Source of the DNA: Gemmatimonadaceae bacterium
GTDB lineage: Bacteria > Gemmatimonadota > Gemmatimonadetes > Gemmatimonadales > Gemmatimonadaceae
Length of the DNA stretch: 57,144 nt
Direction of reading: 5' to 3'
NCBI GenBank assembly: GCA_025362035.1
Contig: JANYIN010000182.1
Location: forward strand, 1-57,144
Position numbers and translations under genes: made by a program. Of this stretch, positions 36,384 through 44,910 are shown in pieces. Within the stretch, counting starts at the first letter, position 1; each line of letters starts with the position of its first letter. Under the pieces are notes generated by a model that was not told where the DNA came from, searched no databases, and worked only from the letters and a program-made list of their open reading frames with translations.

Positions 36384-37546
36384 TGCGTAACCGTCGCGGA
36401 TTCACGCTCATCGAGCTGACGATTTCGATGTTGTTGCTGCTGTTCATCGCGGGAGCCGCTGTCCAGTTTCTGCGGCGGCAGACCAACCTCGTGACGAAAG
36501 AGACATCGCGGATGGACGCGATGCAGAACGCACAGTTTGCGGCGTCGCAAATCGATCGTGACCTCCGCGAGGCGGGCGCCGGCGTTGCCGACAACCAACC
36601 GATGCTGGTGCAGATCGACAGCCAGGCGTTCACGTTCAACGCCAATCTCGTGTCCATCGATTCGGGCGACGTCCGGGCGATCTATCAGCTCGCCGATGCC
36701 GACACGAACGGCTCGCGGTCCATGCTCCAGTCGGAGCGGAGGCCGCTGCCGAATTCGTCGCCAGTCAAGAACTACCCGGACACGACGTATTTCGCCGCCA
36801 GCGGCGTGCAGAGCGGCGCGGAAACCATCAGCTACTTCCTCCGGCCAGACAGCACGACGACGCTGCCGAACCGGTATCTCCTGTTTCGACGCGACAACGC
36901 GCTTGCGCCGGTGCTCGTGGCGCGCGACCTGGTCAGGGATGCGCGCGACACCACGCCCATGTTCACGTACTACAAGGCCGATACGCTGAACCGATTGGTC
37001 CCGCTGGCCAAGAATCTGTTTCCGCTCTACCACGTCATGATTCACGGCGCGTCCAACGACACGGGCAAGAACGCATTGACCGACAGCATACGCGCCGTGC
37101 GCATCCACTTGCTCGCCGCGTCGCGCGACTTTCGGACGGGCCAGGACGCCCTCCGCTCGGTGGACGTACTCGTCCGCGTCATGAACGCCGGGCTCCTGGA
37201 ATACAAGACCTGCGGCATGCCGCCGCTCACCACACCCATCCCTACGGTGGTGTCATCGGCGGCCGGCGCGCTCACGAAGAGCGTCACCATCACCTGGGGC
37301 CCGTCTGGCGACGACGGCGGTGGTGAAAAGGACATCGAGCGTTACGCAATTTTTCGAATGCTTTCGACGCAGACGGCATTCGGCGATCCCATCTCGAGCA
37401 TTCCGGCGGGCGCCAAGGCGAGCTACTCGTTCGTCGATACCGACGTCATCGCCGGCAATACGTATGTCTACGGGATTGCCGCAGAGGACTGCACGCCGTT
37501 GCTCTCGGGCGTCACGTCCTCGCTTGCGGTCACTGTTCTTCCATAA
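36383..37546 (+). CDS. PilW-like minor pilin with C-terminal Fn3-like domain, cluster B
   Basis: The 387-residue protein starts at ATG 36383 and has RRGFTLIELTISMLLLLF, with cleavage Gly6-Phe7 and Glu at +5. It is longer than its cluster-A counterpart. The extra C-terminal about 104 residues look like a fibronectin type III domain (KSVTITWGPSGDDGG, ERYAIFRM, SYSFVDTDVIAGNTYVYGI). That could bind a surface or a partner. The frame open from 35858 is a shadow of the upstream genes. Confidence 0.82.
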   Translation: MRNRRGFTLIELTISMLLLLFIAGAAVQFLRRQTNLVTKETSRMDAMQNAQFAASQIDRDLREAGAGVADNQPMLVQIDSQAFTFNANLVSIDSGDVRAIYQLADADTNGSRSMLQSERRPLPNSSPVKNYPDTTYFAASGVQSGAETISYFLRPDSTTTLPNRYLLFRRDNALAPVLVARDLVRDARDTTPMFTYYKADTLNRLVPLAKNLFPLYHVMIHGASNDTGKNALTDSIRAVRIHLLAASRDFRTGQDALRSVDVLVRVMNAGLLEYKTCGMPPLTTPIPTVVSSAAGALTKSVTITWGPSGDDGGGEKDIERYAIFRMLSTQTAFGDPISSIPAGAKASYSFVDTDVIAGNTYVYGIAAEDCTPLLSGVTSSLAVTVLP

Positions 37547-37555
37547 GGAGTCGTC

Positions 37556-39568
37556 ATGTTCGCTACCAGCCACACAACACCAGAACGCTCGGCGACGCGA
37601 CCACCGGGAAAGGACCGTCGCGGCGTGGCCCTCGTGTTCGTCCTCGTCTTCGTGATCGCGATGGCCGCGTTGGCCATGGCATCCATCTTCATGGCGTCGA
37701 ACGCCAACCTGTTGGCCAAGGCCTACGACCGCCAAGGGGATCTCAAGTTCGCGGCGGAAGCGGCGCTCCAGATCGGAAAGAGCCGCGTCAACAGCGATCC
37801 GACCATTCTCACCTTGGCCGCGAACAAGGTGGACACGACGATCCTGAGCAATGCGCCCATCGTGGGGGCCAACGGACAGGCCATCCCCGGCATCACAGTG
37901 AATGTGTACGTCGGCCCCTCGGGGTCCACGAGCGGCCAGTTCGGACGCTTCTCCAGCATCGTCGCCCAGGCCGTGGACGCAAACGGTCACGGCTTCATCC
38001 GTCGCCTGGAGCTCACGCAGGAGAGCTTCGCCAAGTTCGCGTACTGGTCCAACAGCGAATCCAACGGACCGACCACCATCTTCTTCAACAACAACGACCA
38101 GCTCTGGGGGCCGGTGTGGTCGAACGACACGATTCACATTGGCAGCGGCGGCGCAACCTTCCATGACGTCGTGGGCACGCAGTGGGTCATCAACGGCATT
38201 CCCTATGGCACATATGCCAAGGGCTACCAGCAGAACCAGAAGCCCATCCCGCTGCCCAGTACGTCCGCGCTCAACAACCTGACGACCATCGCCAGTACGA
38301 GCGGGTGGAACTTCACCACGCAGCGAGGGGCGAGCAATACGGAAACGAGCGTGCTCGACCGCATCGAGTTCATCGCCGCCGACCTCAACAAACTGGGCGA
38401 TTCGACGGCGTTGAATGACGGGCTCTTTCGCTGGTACACCGCGAAGGCCAACAACGACACCAAGCTGCGCGGCGATTGGGCCGGCACGCCCACGACGCCG
38501 CCCACCGTTGCGCAGACCACCTTCTGCGGGGACTGGCACTGGAACAAGGATGCCAACGGCGTCATCCAGCAGCGCTTCTATCCCGCGAGCGTGCACCCCA
38601 CGCTCTGGTTCAAATCGCAGGTGAAGCAGGGCTACATCGACAAGTTCAGCTACAGCGCCGCCAAGTCGGACACGCTGGCCAAGGCCGACAGCGCGGCGTC
38701 ACTGCAGACGATTCTCACGAGCGCCAACGCACGGTGCTATCCGGCCGGCGACCCGCACCTGGCCGCGGTGGATCGTCCGGGCATGATCGACCCGAAGACC
38801 AGCGCCGCCTACACCAACGCTGCAATTCAGATTGGCGGATTGGACACGACCTTCACGCCCAACGGTGTGTACGGCAGCTGGAAGCAGTACACCACTACGC
38901 CGGACACCACCATCCTCAAGGTCCGGACGTGGGACGCGAAGTACCTCTACCCGATCGACCGCTCGTTCAACAAGAACGCCAAAGGTGTCATCTACGCCAG
39001 CGGCAACCTCGGCTTGAGCGGCACGCTGAACGGCAGGGTGACGCTCTACGCGCACGGCAGTATCGTCCTGCTCGACGACATCCGCTACGCGAACGATCCC
39101 GTGAAGGGGCTGTGCCGCGACATCCTGGGCATGATCTCCGACAAGGACATCGTGATCGCGGACAACGCCATGAACGACCCGCCGCTCATCTCGACGTCCA
39201 GCGGAGGCATCTATCAGAACCTCGATATCTCGAAGGACTTTTACATTCACGGCGTGATGATGGCGCTCGGCACGTCGTTCCGCGTGGAGAACTTCAACGC
39301 GGGGCCCACCGCCGTGAACAATTGCGGCACGATCACCAATGGCCGCGGGTGCATCTACCTGTCGGGCGGCATCATTCAACAGATGCGTGGTCCGGTCGGC
39401 AGGAGCAATGGCAACGGTTTCTCAAAACAGTATACGTACGACCACTGCGCCGTCATCAATCCACCGCCCTATTTCCCCACCACCGGTCGCTTCCTGGACA
39501 ATCGATACCTGGAACTCGATCCCGCCGGCTTCAATCACGCGGCGTATTTCACGTCGCTCATTCCCTGA
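37556..39568 (+). CDS. Large PilX-like protein, cluster B
   Basis: The 670-residue protein starts with AAGGAG 5 nt before the ATG. The N-terminus has a basic stretch, then a helix (GVALVFVLVFVIAMAALAM), as in PilX. The rest is Gly/Asn/Thr/Ser-rich with beta-helix-like repeats (GVIYASGNLGLSGTLNGRV, LYAHGSIVLLDDIRY) resembling DUF4900-type proteins. It is a likely tip or adhesin-like component. Its cluster-A counterpart is 421 residues, so the two differ in size although both have the same gene position. Confidence 0.75.
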   Translation: MFATSHTTPERSATRPPGKDRRGVALVFVLVFVIAMAALAMASIFMASNANLLAKAYDRQGDLKFAAEAALQIGKSRVNSDPTILTLAANKVDTTILSNAPIVGANGQAIPGITVNVYVGPSGSTSGQFGRFSSIVAQAVDANGHGFIRRLELTQESFAKFAYWSNSESNGPTTIFFNNNDQLWGPVWSNDTIHIGSGGATFHDVVGTQWVINGIPYGTYAKGYQQNQKPIPLPSTSALNNLTTIASTSGWNFTTQRGASNTETSVLDRIEFIAADLNKLGDSTALNDGLFRWYTAKANNDTKLRGDWAGTPTTPPTVAQTTFCGDWHWNKDANGVIQQRFYPASVHPTLWFKSQVKQGYIDKFSYSAAKSDTLAKADSAASLQTILTSANARCYPAGDPHLAAVDRPGMIDPKTSAAYTNAAIQIGGLDTTFTPNGVYGSWKQYTTTPDTTILKVRTWDAKYLYPIDRSFNKNAKGVIYASGNLGLSGTLNGRVTLYAHGSIVLLDDIRYANDPVKGLCRDILGMISDKDIVIADNAMNDPPLISTSSGGIYQNLDISKDFYIHGVMMALGTSFRVENFNAGPTAVNNCGTITNGRGCIYLSGGIIQQMRGPVGRSNGNGFSKQYTYDHCAVINPPPYFPTTGRFLDNRYLELDPAGFNHAAYFTSLIP

Positions 39569-39587
39569 GGTCCGGAGCATCGCTGGT

Positions 39588-39612
39588 CGGGGCTGGCATC
39601 CGTCCAGCCCCG
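39588..39612. terminator. Terminator-like hairpin between convergent genes
   Basis: CGGGGCTGG (39588-39596) pairs perfectly with CCAGCCCCG (39604-39612) around a 7-nt loop. It lies in the 63 nt between the PilX-like gene (plus) and tdk (minus), where a shared terminator is expected. No clear T-run follows. Confidence 0.55.
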
Positions 39613-39631
39613 AAATCCGCGATCGAAAGTG

Positions 39632-40252
39632 CTACACGATCAGCTCGACCTGATCTTCATGCCGGCGCGGTACCGAATGACAGCTGCGGCACCGCGCCTC
39701 GTAACTCTCCTGGCCACCCACCATGATGGTGGGCGAGTCGTACCGCGCCGGCTCGCCGGCGATCAGTCGCTGATTGCGGCTGGCGGGATTGCCACAGACG
39801 ACGCAGATGGCGTGCAGCTTGTCGACCATTTCGGCCACCGCCAGCAGTTGCGGCATCGGCCCGAACGGCTCGCCCCGAAAATCCGTGTCGGCGCCGGCGA
39901 GGATCACCCGCTTGCCTCGATGGGCGAACGACGTCGCGAGGGTCACGATTCCCCCGGGAAGGAACTGCGCTTCGTCGATGGCGATCACCTGCGTCTCGGG
40001 CAGCACGGCACGCGCGATCTGCTCCAGTGAGTCGATCGGCACCGCCTCCACGGTCCGCCCATCGTGGCTGGACACATGGTACAGGCCCGCATATCGCTCA
40101 TCGAGGTGTGACTTGAACACCTGCACGCTCTTGCGAGCGATGACCGCACGACGTACGCGGCGAATGAGTTCTTCACTCTTGCCGCTGAACATCACTCCGC
40201 AAATCACTTCGATCCAGCCGCCGTGACCGGCTGGGTACATGTCGCCGATCAT
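39632..40252 (-). CDS. tdk: Thymidine kinase
   Basis: This 206-residue enzyme phosphorylates thymidine for salvage. The P-loop is [11 protein letters not shown] (Lys25), followed by [11 protein letters not shown]. It has Zn-binding cysteines in [10 protein letters not shown] and ends with the type II thymidine kinase pattern [14 protein letters not shown]. The start ATG overlaps the stop of the upstream DEAD-box-like gene (ATGA). It is a full-length member of the tetrameric type. Confidence 0.95.
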   Translation of the reverse strand: MIGDMYPAGHGGWIEVICGVMFSGKSEELIRRVRRAVIARKSVQVFKSHLDERYAGLYHVSSHDGRTVEAVPIDSLEQIARAVLPETQVIAIDEAQFLPGGIVTLATSFAHRGKRVILAGADTDFRGEPFGPMPQLLAVAEMVDKLHAICVVCGNPASRNQRLIAGEPARYDSPTIMVGGQESYEARCRSCHSVPRRHEDQVELIV

Positions 40253-41895
40253 GCGTCGGAGCGGGGGGGGCGAGGACGAGTGGGACGGCCGGTGCCGCCA
40301 TCGCGATCGAACTTCCGGGGCGGCGCGCCGCCGTCCGGAGTGAACGGACGAGGGGGACGATCGTCGCCGCCACGACCGCGTGGTGGACCGCTCCGAGGCG
40401 CACCCGGACGGGCCGGACGATCGCTCTTGGCGAAGGGGCGCGCGGGGCGATCTCCGCGATCGCCACGCTCGAAGGGACGCGTCGGCCGATCGCCCGCGCC
40501 GCGCGGCGGTCCACTGCGTGGCGGACGATCCTCCTTCGGCGCATCGACACGCGCCTGCACCTTGCGACCGCGCACCACCGCTCCGCTGATCTTACCCACC
40601 ACCAACTCAGCGACGCCCGCCGCAACTTCCACCAGCGAGTGGGTATCGCGCACCTCCACCTTGCCCACCTGCGAGCCGGGTATGCCGGCTTCGGTGGTGA
40701 TGGCCGTGATGATCTCCTGCGCGCGAATGCCGTCCTTCTCGCCAAGGTTCACGAAGAGGCGTTGCATCGGCCCTGCTGCCGACACCGCCGACGCGGGACG
40801 GACGGGACGCTGTTGCTCCAGCATACGGAGCGCGGCCGCGGCGATCTCGATGCCGTCGAACTCCGCGAGCAATGGCTCCAGGGCCAACACCTCGCGGCGA
40901 ACGTCGCCGGAAGTGAGAACGTCGCGCAGCGACGCGCGCAACGCCGCGTCCTTGCCGCGCGCCCGCTCGGCTGCCTCGATCAAGGCCACCGGCGTGACCA
41001 TCCCGCCATTCAGCAGTACGCGAAGGCTGCCGAGCTGCGAGGGCTGGATCAACGCATAGACCTTGCGCGCTCCCGCACCCACGAGCGCGCGCATCGCCTC
41101 GCGCGATGCCGGGAGTTCCAGCAGCACCAACGGATCGTTGCTGGCGCCGTCACCCGGCGCGGCCAAGCTGACGGCGGTTCCGGAGTAGCCCAACGAGCGG
41201 GCGATGGCGATGCCCTCGCGCTTCACCGCCTCCGTGCGCGCGTACAGTTGTGTGCGAGGAAGATCGAGCGCGTCCAGCAGCCGCCGGAGCGATGCGCCAC
41301 GGCCCGTGGGCGAGCTCGAGACATATTCGGCGGCAATCGACGCGGTCGATTCATCGGCCGACTCCGCGACGCGGCGCGCGCGACGGGCATAGCGCTCGAT
41401 GAGCGCTTCGGTGGCCGGACTGAGCTCCGCCGCCAGCACCACCCGCGCCGCGTCCTTGGGAAGCTCCCCAAGCAGCGTTTCCAGCGGCGTGGCTTCGGCG
41501 GTTTCGAGAATGGGGTCCAACCAGCCGAATACGATGCCGCGGACGTTTTCGGCTTTGAGCGCGGAAGCTTGGAGCAGCGTCACGAGCTCCGCCGGCGCGC
41601 CCGTCACGACGTGCGCCGATGTCGCGCGCAGAAGGCGCGCGGCTCGCGGACTCGCCGTAGCCGCCACCACGCCCAGCGGCCGATCGCCGATGGCGCCCAC
41701 CACCGCCTGCGCGGCGGCGGCGGCGTTTTCCGCATCGGAAGTGATCACCAGAAGCTGCGTGTCCTGGCGTCCCGCATCGATGCGATCGACCAGGGTCTCG
41801 AGGACCCGTTCAGCGGTGGACCAGTCCAACGGAATGGCGTGCACGGCGTTCTGCCCGCGGGTCACACCCGTCGGTTCTTTCGCATCTGCTTCCAC
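40249..41895 (-). CDS. Degenerate DEAD-box-like protein with DbpA-type RNA-binding domain
   Basis: The 548-residue protein aligns loosely with DEAD-box helicases but lacks the catalytic motifs. No Walker A is visible. The motif II region reads FGWLDPIL instead of DEAD (about 123-130), and the SAT region reads AAEL (about 155-158). [12 protein letters not shown] segment recalls TPGRLLDLL. The C-terminal RNA-binding domain is intact (about 373-455, [19 protein letters not shown]). A 93-residue Arg/Gly/Pro/Asp-rich tail follows. It probably binds RNA without unwinding it. It is coupled to tdk by ATGA. Confidence 0.75.
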   Translation of the reverse strand: MEADAKEPTGVTRGQNAVHAIPLDWSTAERVLETLVDRIDAGRQDTQLLVITSDAENAAAAAQAVVGAIGDRPLGVVAATASPRAARLLRATSAHVVTGAPAELVTLLQASALKAENVRGIVFGWLDPILETAEATPLETLLGELPKDAARVVLAAELSPATEALIERYARRARRVAESADESTASIAAEYVSSSPTGRGASLRRLLDALDLPRTQLYARTEAVKREGIAIARSLGYSGTAVSLAAPGDGASNDPLVLLELPASREAMRALVGAGARKVYALIQPSQLGSLRVLLNGGMVTPVALIEAAERARGKDAALRASLRDVLTSGDVRREVLALEPLLAEFDGIEIAAAALRMLEQQRPVRPASAVSAAGPMQRLFVNLGEKDGIRAQEIITAITTEAGIPGSQVGKVEVRDTHSLVEVAAGVAELVVGKISGAVVRGRKVQARVDAPKEDRPPRSGPPRGAGDRPTRPFERGDRGDRPARPFAKSDRPARPGAPRSGPPRGRGGDDRPPRPFTPDGGAPPRKFDRDGGTGRPTRPRPPRSDA

Positions 41896-42081
41896 GGAAT
41901 CTCCCGCTCCGGTCCGGGCGCGTCACGCGCGCCGCCAAGTTGTCAACGTGGTTGAAAGGTAGCCGCCTGACGAGGGGCTTGCAGCGAACGGACGCGTCCG
42001 GTCCTGCGCCCCTGTCATCGCGGCGAGCCGAACGGTATATCTTACCCCCTGAGTGAGCTGTCCGACTCGTGGAGGAGTGCC

Positions 42082-42582
42082 GTGAACGTCGCCGTGCATC
42101 TCGAGCCTGCCATTGGATTGCCAGCGTCGGTCGAGTATCGATGGGATGCCGACACCGATATCCTGACCGCGCGCGTGGACGGCGCCTCCAGCGGCCCAGG
42201 CATGTCCGGATCGGTGGAGTTGGGTGGCACGGACGGCTCATGGCTCATTCTCGACGTGTCAAAGGGGCGGATCACCGGCGTCGAGGTCGCCGTCTGGCCG
42301 AATGTCCAGCGCCGATCGACCCTCGCACCGCCCAGCGTCGTCGAGGAAGCGCAGGTGCACATCCCCGCGCGCGCGTCTCAGCCGGGCGTCGCGTCGCTCG
42401 AGATGGAAATGCCCATCATCGCGGAGTCGGACGCAGCGAAGCGTGTGATCCACTTTCGGGTCGGCAAACGACACGAGCTCCGAACGATCCGCCTCGCGCG
42501 CGATCTGCTGCTCGAACTCGATCCGAATAGCCGCATCGCGGGTCTCTGGATGCTCAACGTCCCGCCATTTCCCGCCACCTGA
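42082..42582 (+). CDS. Hypothetical protein
   Basis: The 166-residue product starts at a GTG with GGAGGA 5 nt upstream. It is soluble and beta-rich, with VEYRWDADTDILTARVDG near the start, somewhat like DUF2283-type proteins, but I would not name it. A second half includes RVIHFRVGKRHELRTIRLARDLLLEL (read in two parts). It is 6 nt upstream of the Lrp-like gene and possibly co-transcribed with it. Confidence 0.65.
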   Translation: MNVAVHLEPAIGLPASVEYRWDADTDILTARVDGASSGPGMSGSVELGGTDGSWLILDVSKGRITGVEVAVWPNVQRRSTLAPPSVVEEAQVHIPARASQPGVASLEMEMPIIAESDAAKRVIHFRVGKRHELRTIRLARDLLLELDPNSRIAGLWMLNVPPFPAT

Positions 42583-42588
42583 CTCTCC

Positions 42589-42867
42589 GTGATCACGACG
42601 ATCGTTCTCATCCGCGCCGAACCCTCCACCATCCCCGCCGCGGCGCAGTTCATCGCCGATATCGACGGCGTGACGGACGTGTACTCAGTGAGCGGCGACT
42701 GGGATCTCGTGGCAATCGTCAAGGTTGCCGAGTACGACCAGATCGCCAAGGTGGTGACGGAGTCCTTTCCCAAAGTGCCGGGGCTGCAGCGCACGCAGAC
42801 ACTCACGGCCTTTCGCGCTTATGCCAGAAAGGATCTCCAGCAGGCCTGGGATATCGGCGTCGACTAG
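42589..42867 (+). CDS. Stand-alone Lrp/AsnC ligand-binding (RAM) domain protein
   Basis: The 92-residue protein is a single RAM-type alpha/beta domain (TTIVLIRAEPSTI, VYSVSGDWDLVAIVKV, VPGLQRTQTLTAF). It lacks the DNA-binding part of Lrp regulators. Such stand-alone domains may bind amino acids or associate with full regulators. The start is a GTG at 42589 without a clear ribosome-binding site. It is convergent with the lipoprotein gene at 42884. Confidence 0.8.
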   Translation: MITTIVLIRAEPSTIPAAAQFIADIDGVTDVYSVSGDWDLVAIVKVAEYDQIAKVVTESFPKVPGLQRTQTLTAFRAYARKDLQQAWDIGVD

Positions 42868-42883
42868 CCGCGGCGCAGTCCCG

Positions 42884-43870
42884 CTACCGCGGGTCCGCGC
42901 ACCAGTTGTTCGCGCCGCGCGCGACCTCGCGCCAGTGCCCGTCCTGGTACTGCATGAAAATCAGGTAGCTGTCGCCGCCGTTCCGCCAGCCTTCCAGCAC
43001 GATCTCGTCCACGCCGTCCCCGGTGAGATCGACATGATCGATGAACCGGCGGAACTCGCGCACGGTGTCCGCGGGCACGTGCACGAAGCTCTGCACGTAG
43101 CCATGCGAGGCGTCCGAGTAATCGCTGATCGCGAACACGTGCCGCGGCTTGCCCGTCACGCCGCTGCCGCGTTCCAGATACGAGCCGACGAGTGTTGGGT
43201 GCGGGGTGGCGCCGGTCTGGACGGCACTGACGACGAGTTCCAGCTCGTCGCGCGCCTTGCTGGTGAGCCCCTCGTGCTGAGCCACCCGAGCCGTCACGGC
43301 CCGCGCGCTGTCGGCATCCGCCGCCGTCGTCGCGGCGCGCGCGGGCGCCGCCGCCAGAGGGTCGCTGGTGGAAATCAACTCGAGCATGACCGCTGAACTC
43401 ACACTCGTGTCCACCGTCACGGCCGCCAGCGGTCGCAGGGCGCGACATCCGGGCAGCGTGTACAGGGCGTCGCGTCCCACCCACATGCCCCGGCGCACCA
43501 CGCCATTGCCGATCGCCTTCCCGTCCCGATACAGCGCGAAGGGTGCGCCGACGGCGAAGTACAGCCGGTCGAAGTTGCGCCATCCCTCCGCATCGAGCGC
43601 GATGGGCGTGATCCGACCATCCGCGACCGTAGCGAGCGGGAGCACGCGCGGATCCGCGCGATCGCCAAAGAGCAGCAGCACCGCCCGCGGCTTGCCCGCC
43701 AGCGACGTCTGCTTGATGTCGTTCTCCACGCGCTTGTCACAGCCGAGAGCGAGCGTTAGGATGCTCGCGACGACCGCCATACCGAAGATCGCCCGTAGGC
43801 CGGTCCCGCGTGGACCAGCTATCGAGCGGGCCAGGTCGTGTCGCGCTGGTGGGAGGCTTGGACGGTGCAT
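42884..43870 (-). CDS. Lipoprotein with FG-GAP-like motif
   Basis: The 328-residue product has a signal sequence ending ILTLALGC, so it is probably lipidated. A central region with LLLFGDRADPRVLPLATVADG and a C-terminal DLTGDGVDEIVLEGW look beta-propeller- or FG-GAP-like, with an Asp/Gly calcium-loop pattern. The start at 43870 gives the basic residues needed for export; an ATG at 43783 would lose them. Its start overlaps the nurA-like start head to head by 6 nt. No known family is assigned. Confidence 0.7.
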   Translation of the reverse strand: MHRPSLPPARHDLARSIAGPRGTGLRAIFGMAVVASILTLALGCDKRVENDIKQTSLAGKPRAVLLLFGDRADPRVLPLATVADGRITPIALDAEGWRNFDRLYFAVGAPFALYRDGKAIGNGVVRRGMWVGRDALYTLPGCRALRPLAAVTVDTSVSSAVMLELISTSDPLAAAPARAATTAADADSARAVTARVAQHEGLTSKARDELELVVSAVQTGATPHPTLVGSYLERGSGVTGKPRHVFAISDYSDASHGYVQSFVHVPADTVREFRRFIDHVDLTGDGVDEIVLEGWRNGGDSYLIFMQYQDGHWREVARGANNWCADPR

Positions 43871-44860
43871 TCGATTGTGGCAAGCGGCGCGGCGTTGAAC
43901 GCGCGGACCCTGCAACGGGAGCTGACGGGGCTGTTGCCGGAGGCGCGCACGGTTGACGGTGAGAGCACGCTGGAGCTCACCACTCAAGGAAACGACGCGC
44001 CGCGTCTCATGAGCGCAACGGTCGTGGAGGGCGATCGGCTGCAAGCCTTCCAGGTTGCGGGCGAGAGTGGTCCCGGTTTTCGCGCCTTTCTGGACGGTAC
44101 GCAGAAAAGCCAGGTGGTGTGTTTCGTCGGCAGCGCCCCGGTGGTGCTGGGGACCGTGGCAGCCGCGGTCCGAGACCGGCGCGAGCGCCGCATGCACACG
44201 TGGCGGACACCGTTGATCGAGCACAACGTCTATGTGCCGCGAGCCTTCTTGTCGCCGCACGCCTGGGCGACACTGGAGCGACGGCTCGGCGACACGCTGA
44301 TCGACACGACGGATGGCTTGCCGGACATCATCTCCCACCCCTACGCATTACGGGACGCCGCCTTTCATCGCGTGCAATTCCGCCGCGAAGGCGTGGAGCG
44401 GCGCCTGGCGGAGCAATGGTGCGCGGACGAGTCGGATGCGCTGTTCATCGACGGTGGCATCAGCGGCAGTGAACCCGTGGCGGTATCGTCGCTGACCGTC
44501 GGCGTCGTGAAGAGCCACCGGACCCTGTACGCCGAAGGCGAGGCGCTCGGGACGGTGCTTGGCCTCCAGTACCGCCAGCGGTCGAGCGTGTTTCGCATCA
44601 CGTCGCCGAAGCGCACCACGGTGGCGAGTTGGTACCTGCGCATCCGGAACCCCGACGGCCACGATCCGATGTGGGGGCTGGTCCGCGCGGAAGTCGCGTA
44701 CCCCGGCCCGTCGCGAATGGCAGACCTCGGTGCTCGCGCGGACGACGTGTCGCGCTGGATCCTCGCCGAGGCCTCTCCGCTGGCACTGCCGGACGGCCGA
44801 TGGGACAAGATGGTGTACGGTGTGCGCGACTGTGAAGAATTCCTGCGCGCAATCACATGA
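43865..44860 (+). CDS. NurA-like nuclease
   Basis: NurA nucleases act with HerA to resect DNA ends. The 331-residue protein has the expected acidic motifs, Asp77 in AFLDGTQ and Asp197 in LFIDGGISG, and then VGVVKSH and SWYLRIRNPDGHDPMWGLVRAEV (in two parts). GGAGG lies 8 nt before the GTG at 43865. It is followed by the HerA-like gene and, further on, sbcD and sbcC, which strongly supports the assignment. No signal peptide. Confidence 0.75.
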   Translation: MHSIVASGAALNARTLQRELTGLLPEARTVDGESTLELTTQGNDAPRLMSATVVEGDRLQAFQVAGESGPGFRAFLDGTQKSQVVCFVGSAPVVLGTVAAAVRDRRERRMHTWRTPLIEHNVYVPRAFLSPHAWATLERRLGDTLIDTTDGLPDIISHPYALRDAAFHRVQFRREGVERRLAEQWCADESDALFIDGGISGSEPVAVSSLTVGVVKSHRTLYAEGEALGTVLGLQYRQRSSVFRITSPKRTTVASWYLRIRNPDGHDPMWGLVRAEVAYPGPSRMADLGARADDVSRWILAEASPLALPDGRWDKMVYGVRDCEEFLRAIT

Positions 44861-44910
44861 GTATACAGCGTACCGGGAATCGGTCCGGCCTCTTCGCAAA
44901 GGACGCATGA
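44857..44910 (+). other. 17-codon mini-ORF linking nurA and herA
   Basis: An ATG at 44857 overlaps the nurA-like stop (ATGA) and the frame ends at TGA 44908-44910, which overlaps the herA-like start (ATGA). The mini-ORF therefore bridges both genes exactly. It may be a translational-coupling element rather than a protein. Alternatively it is a coincidence; the product has no recognisable motif. Confidence 0.35.
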
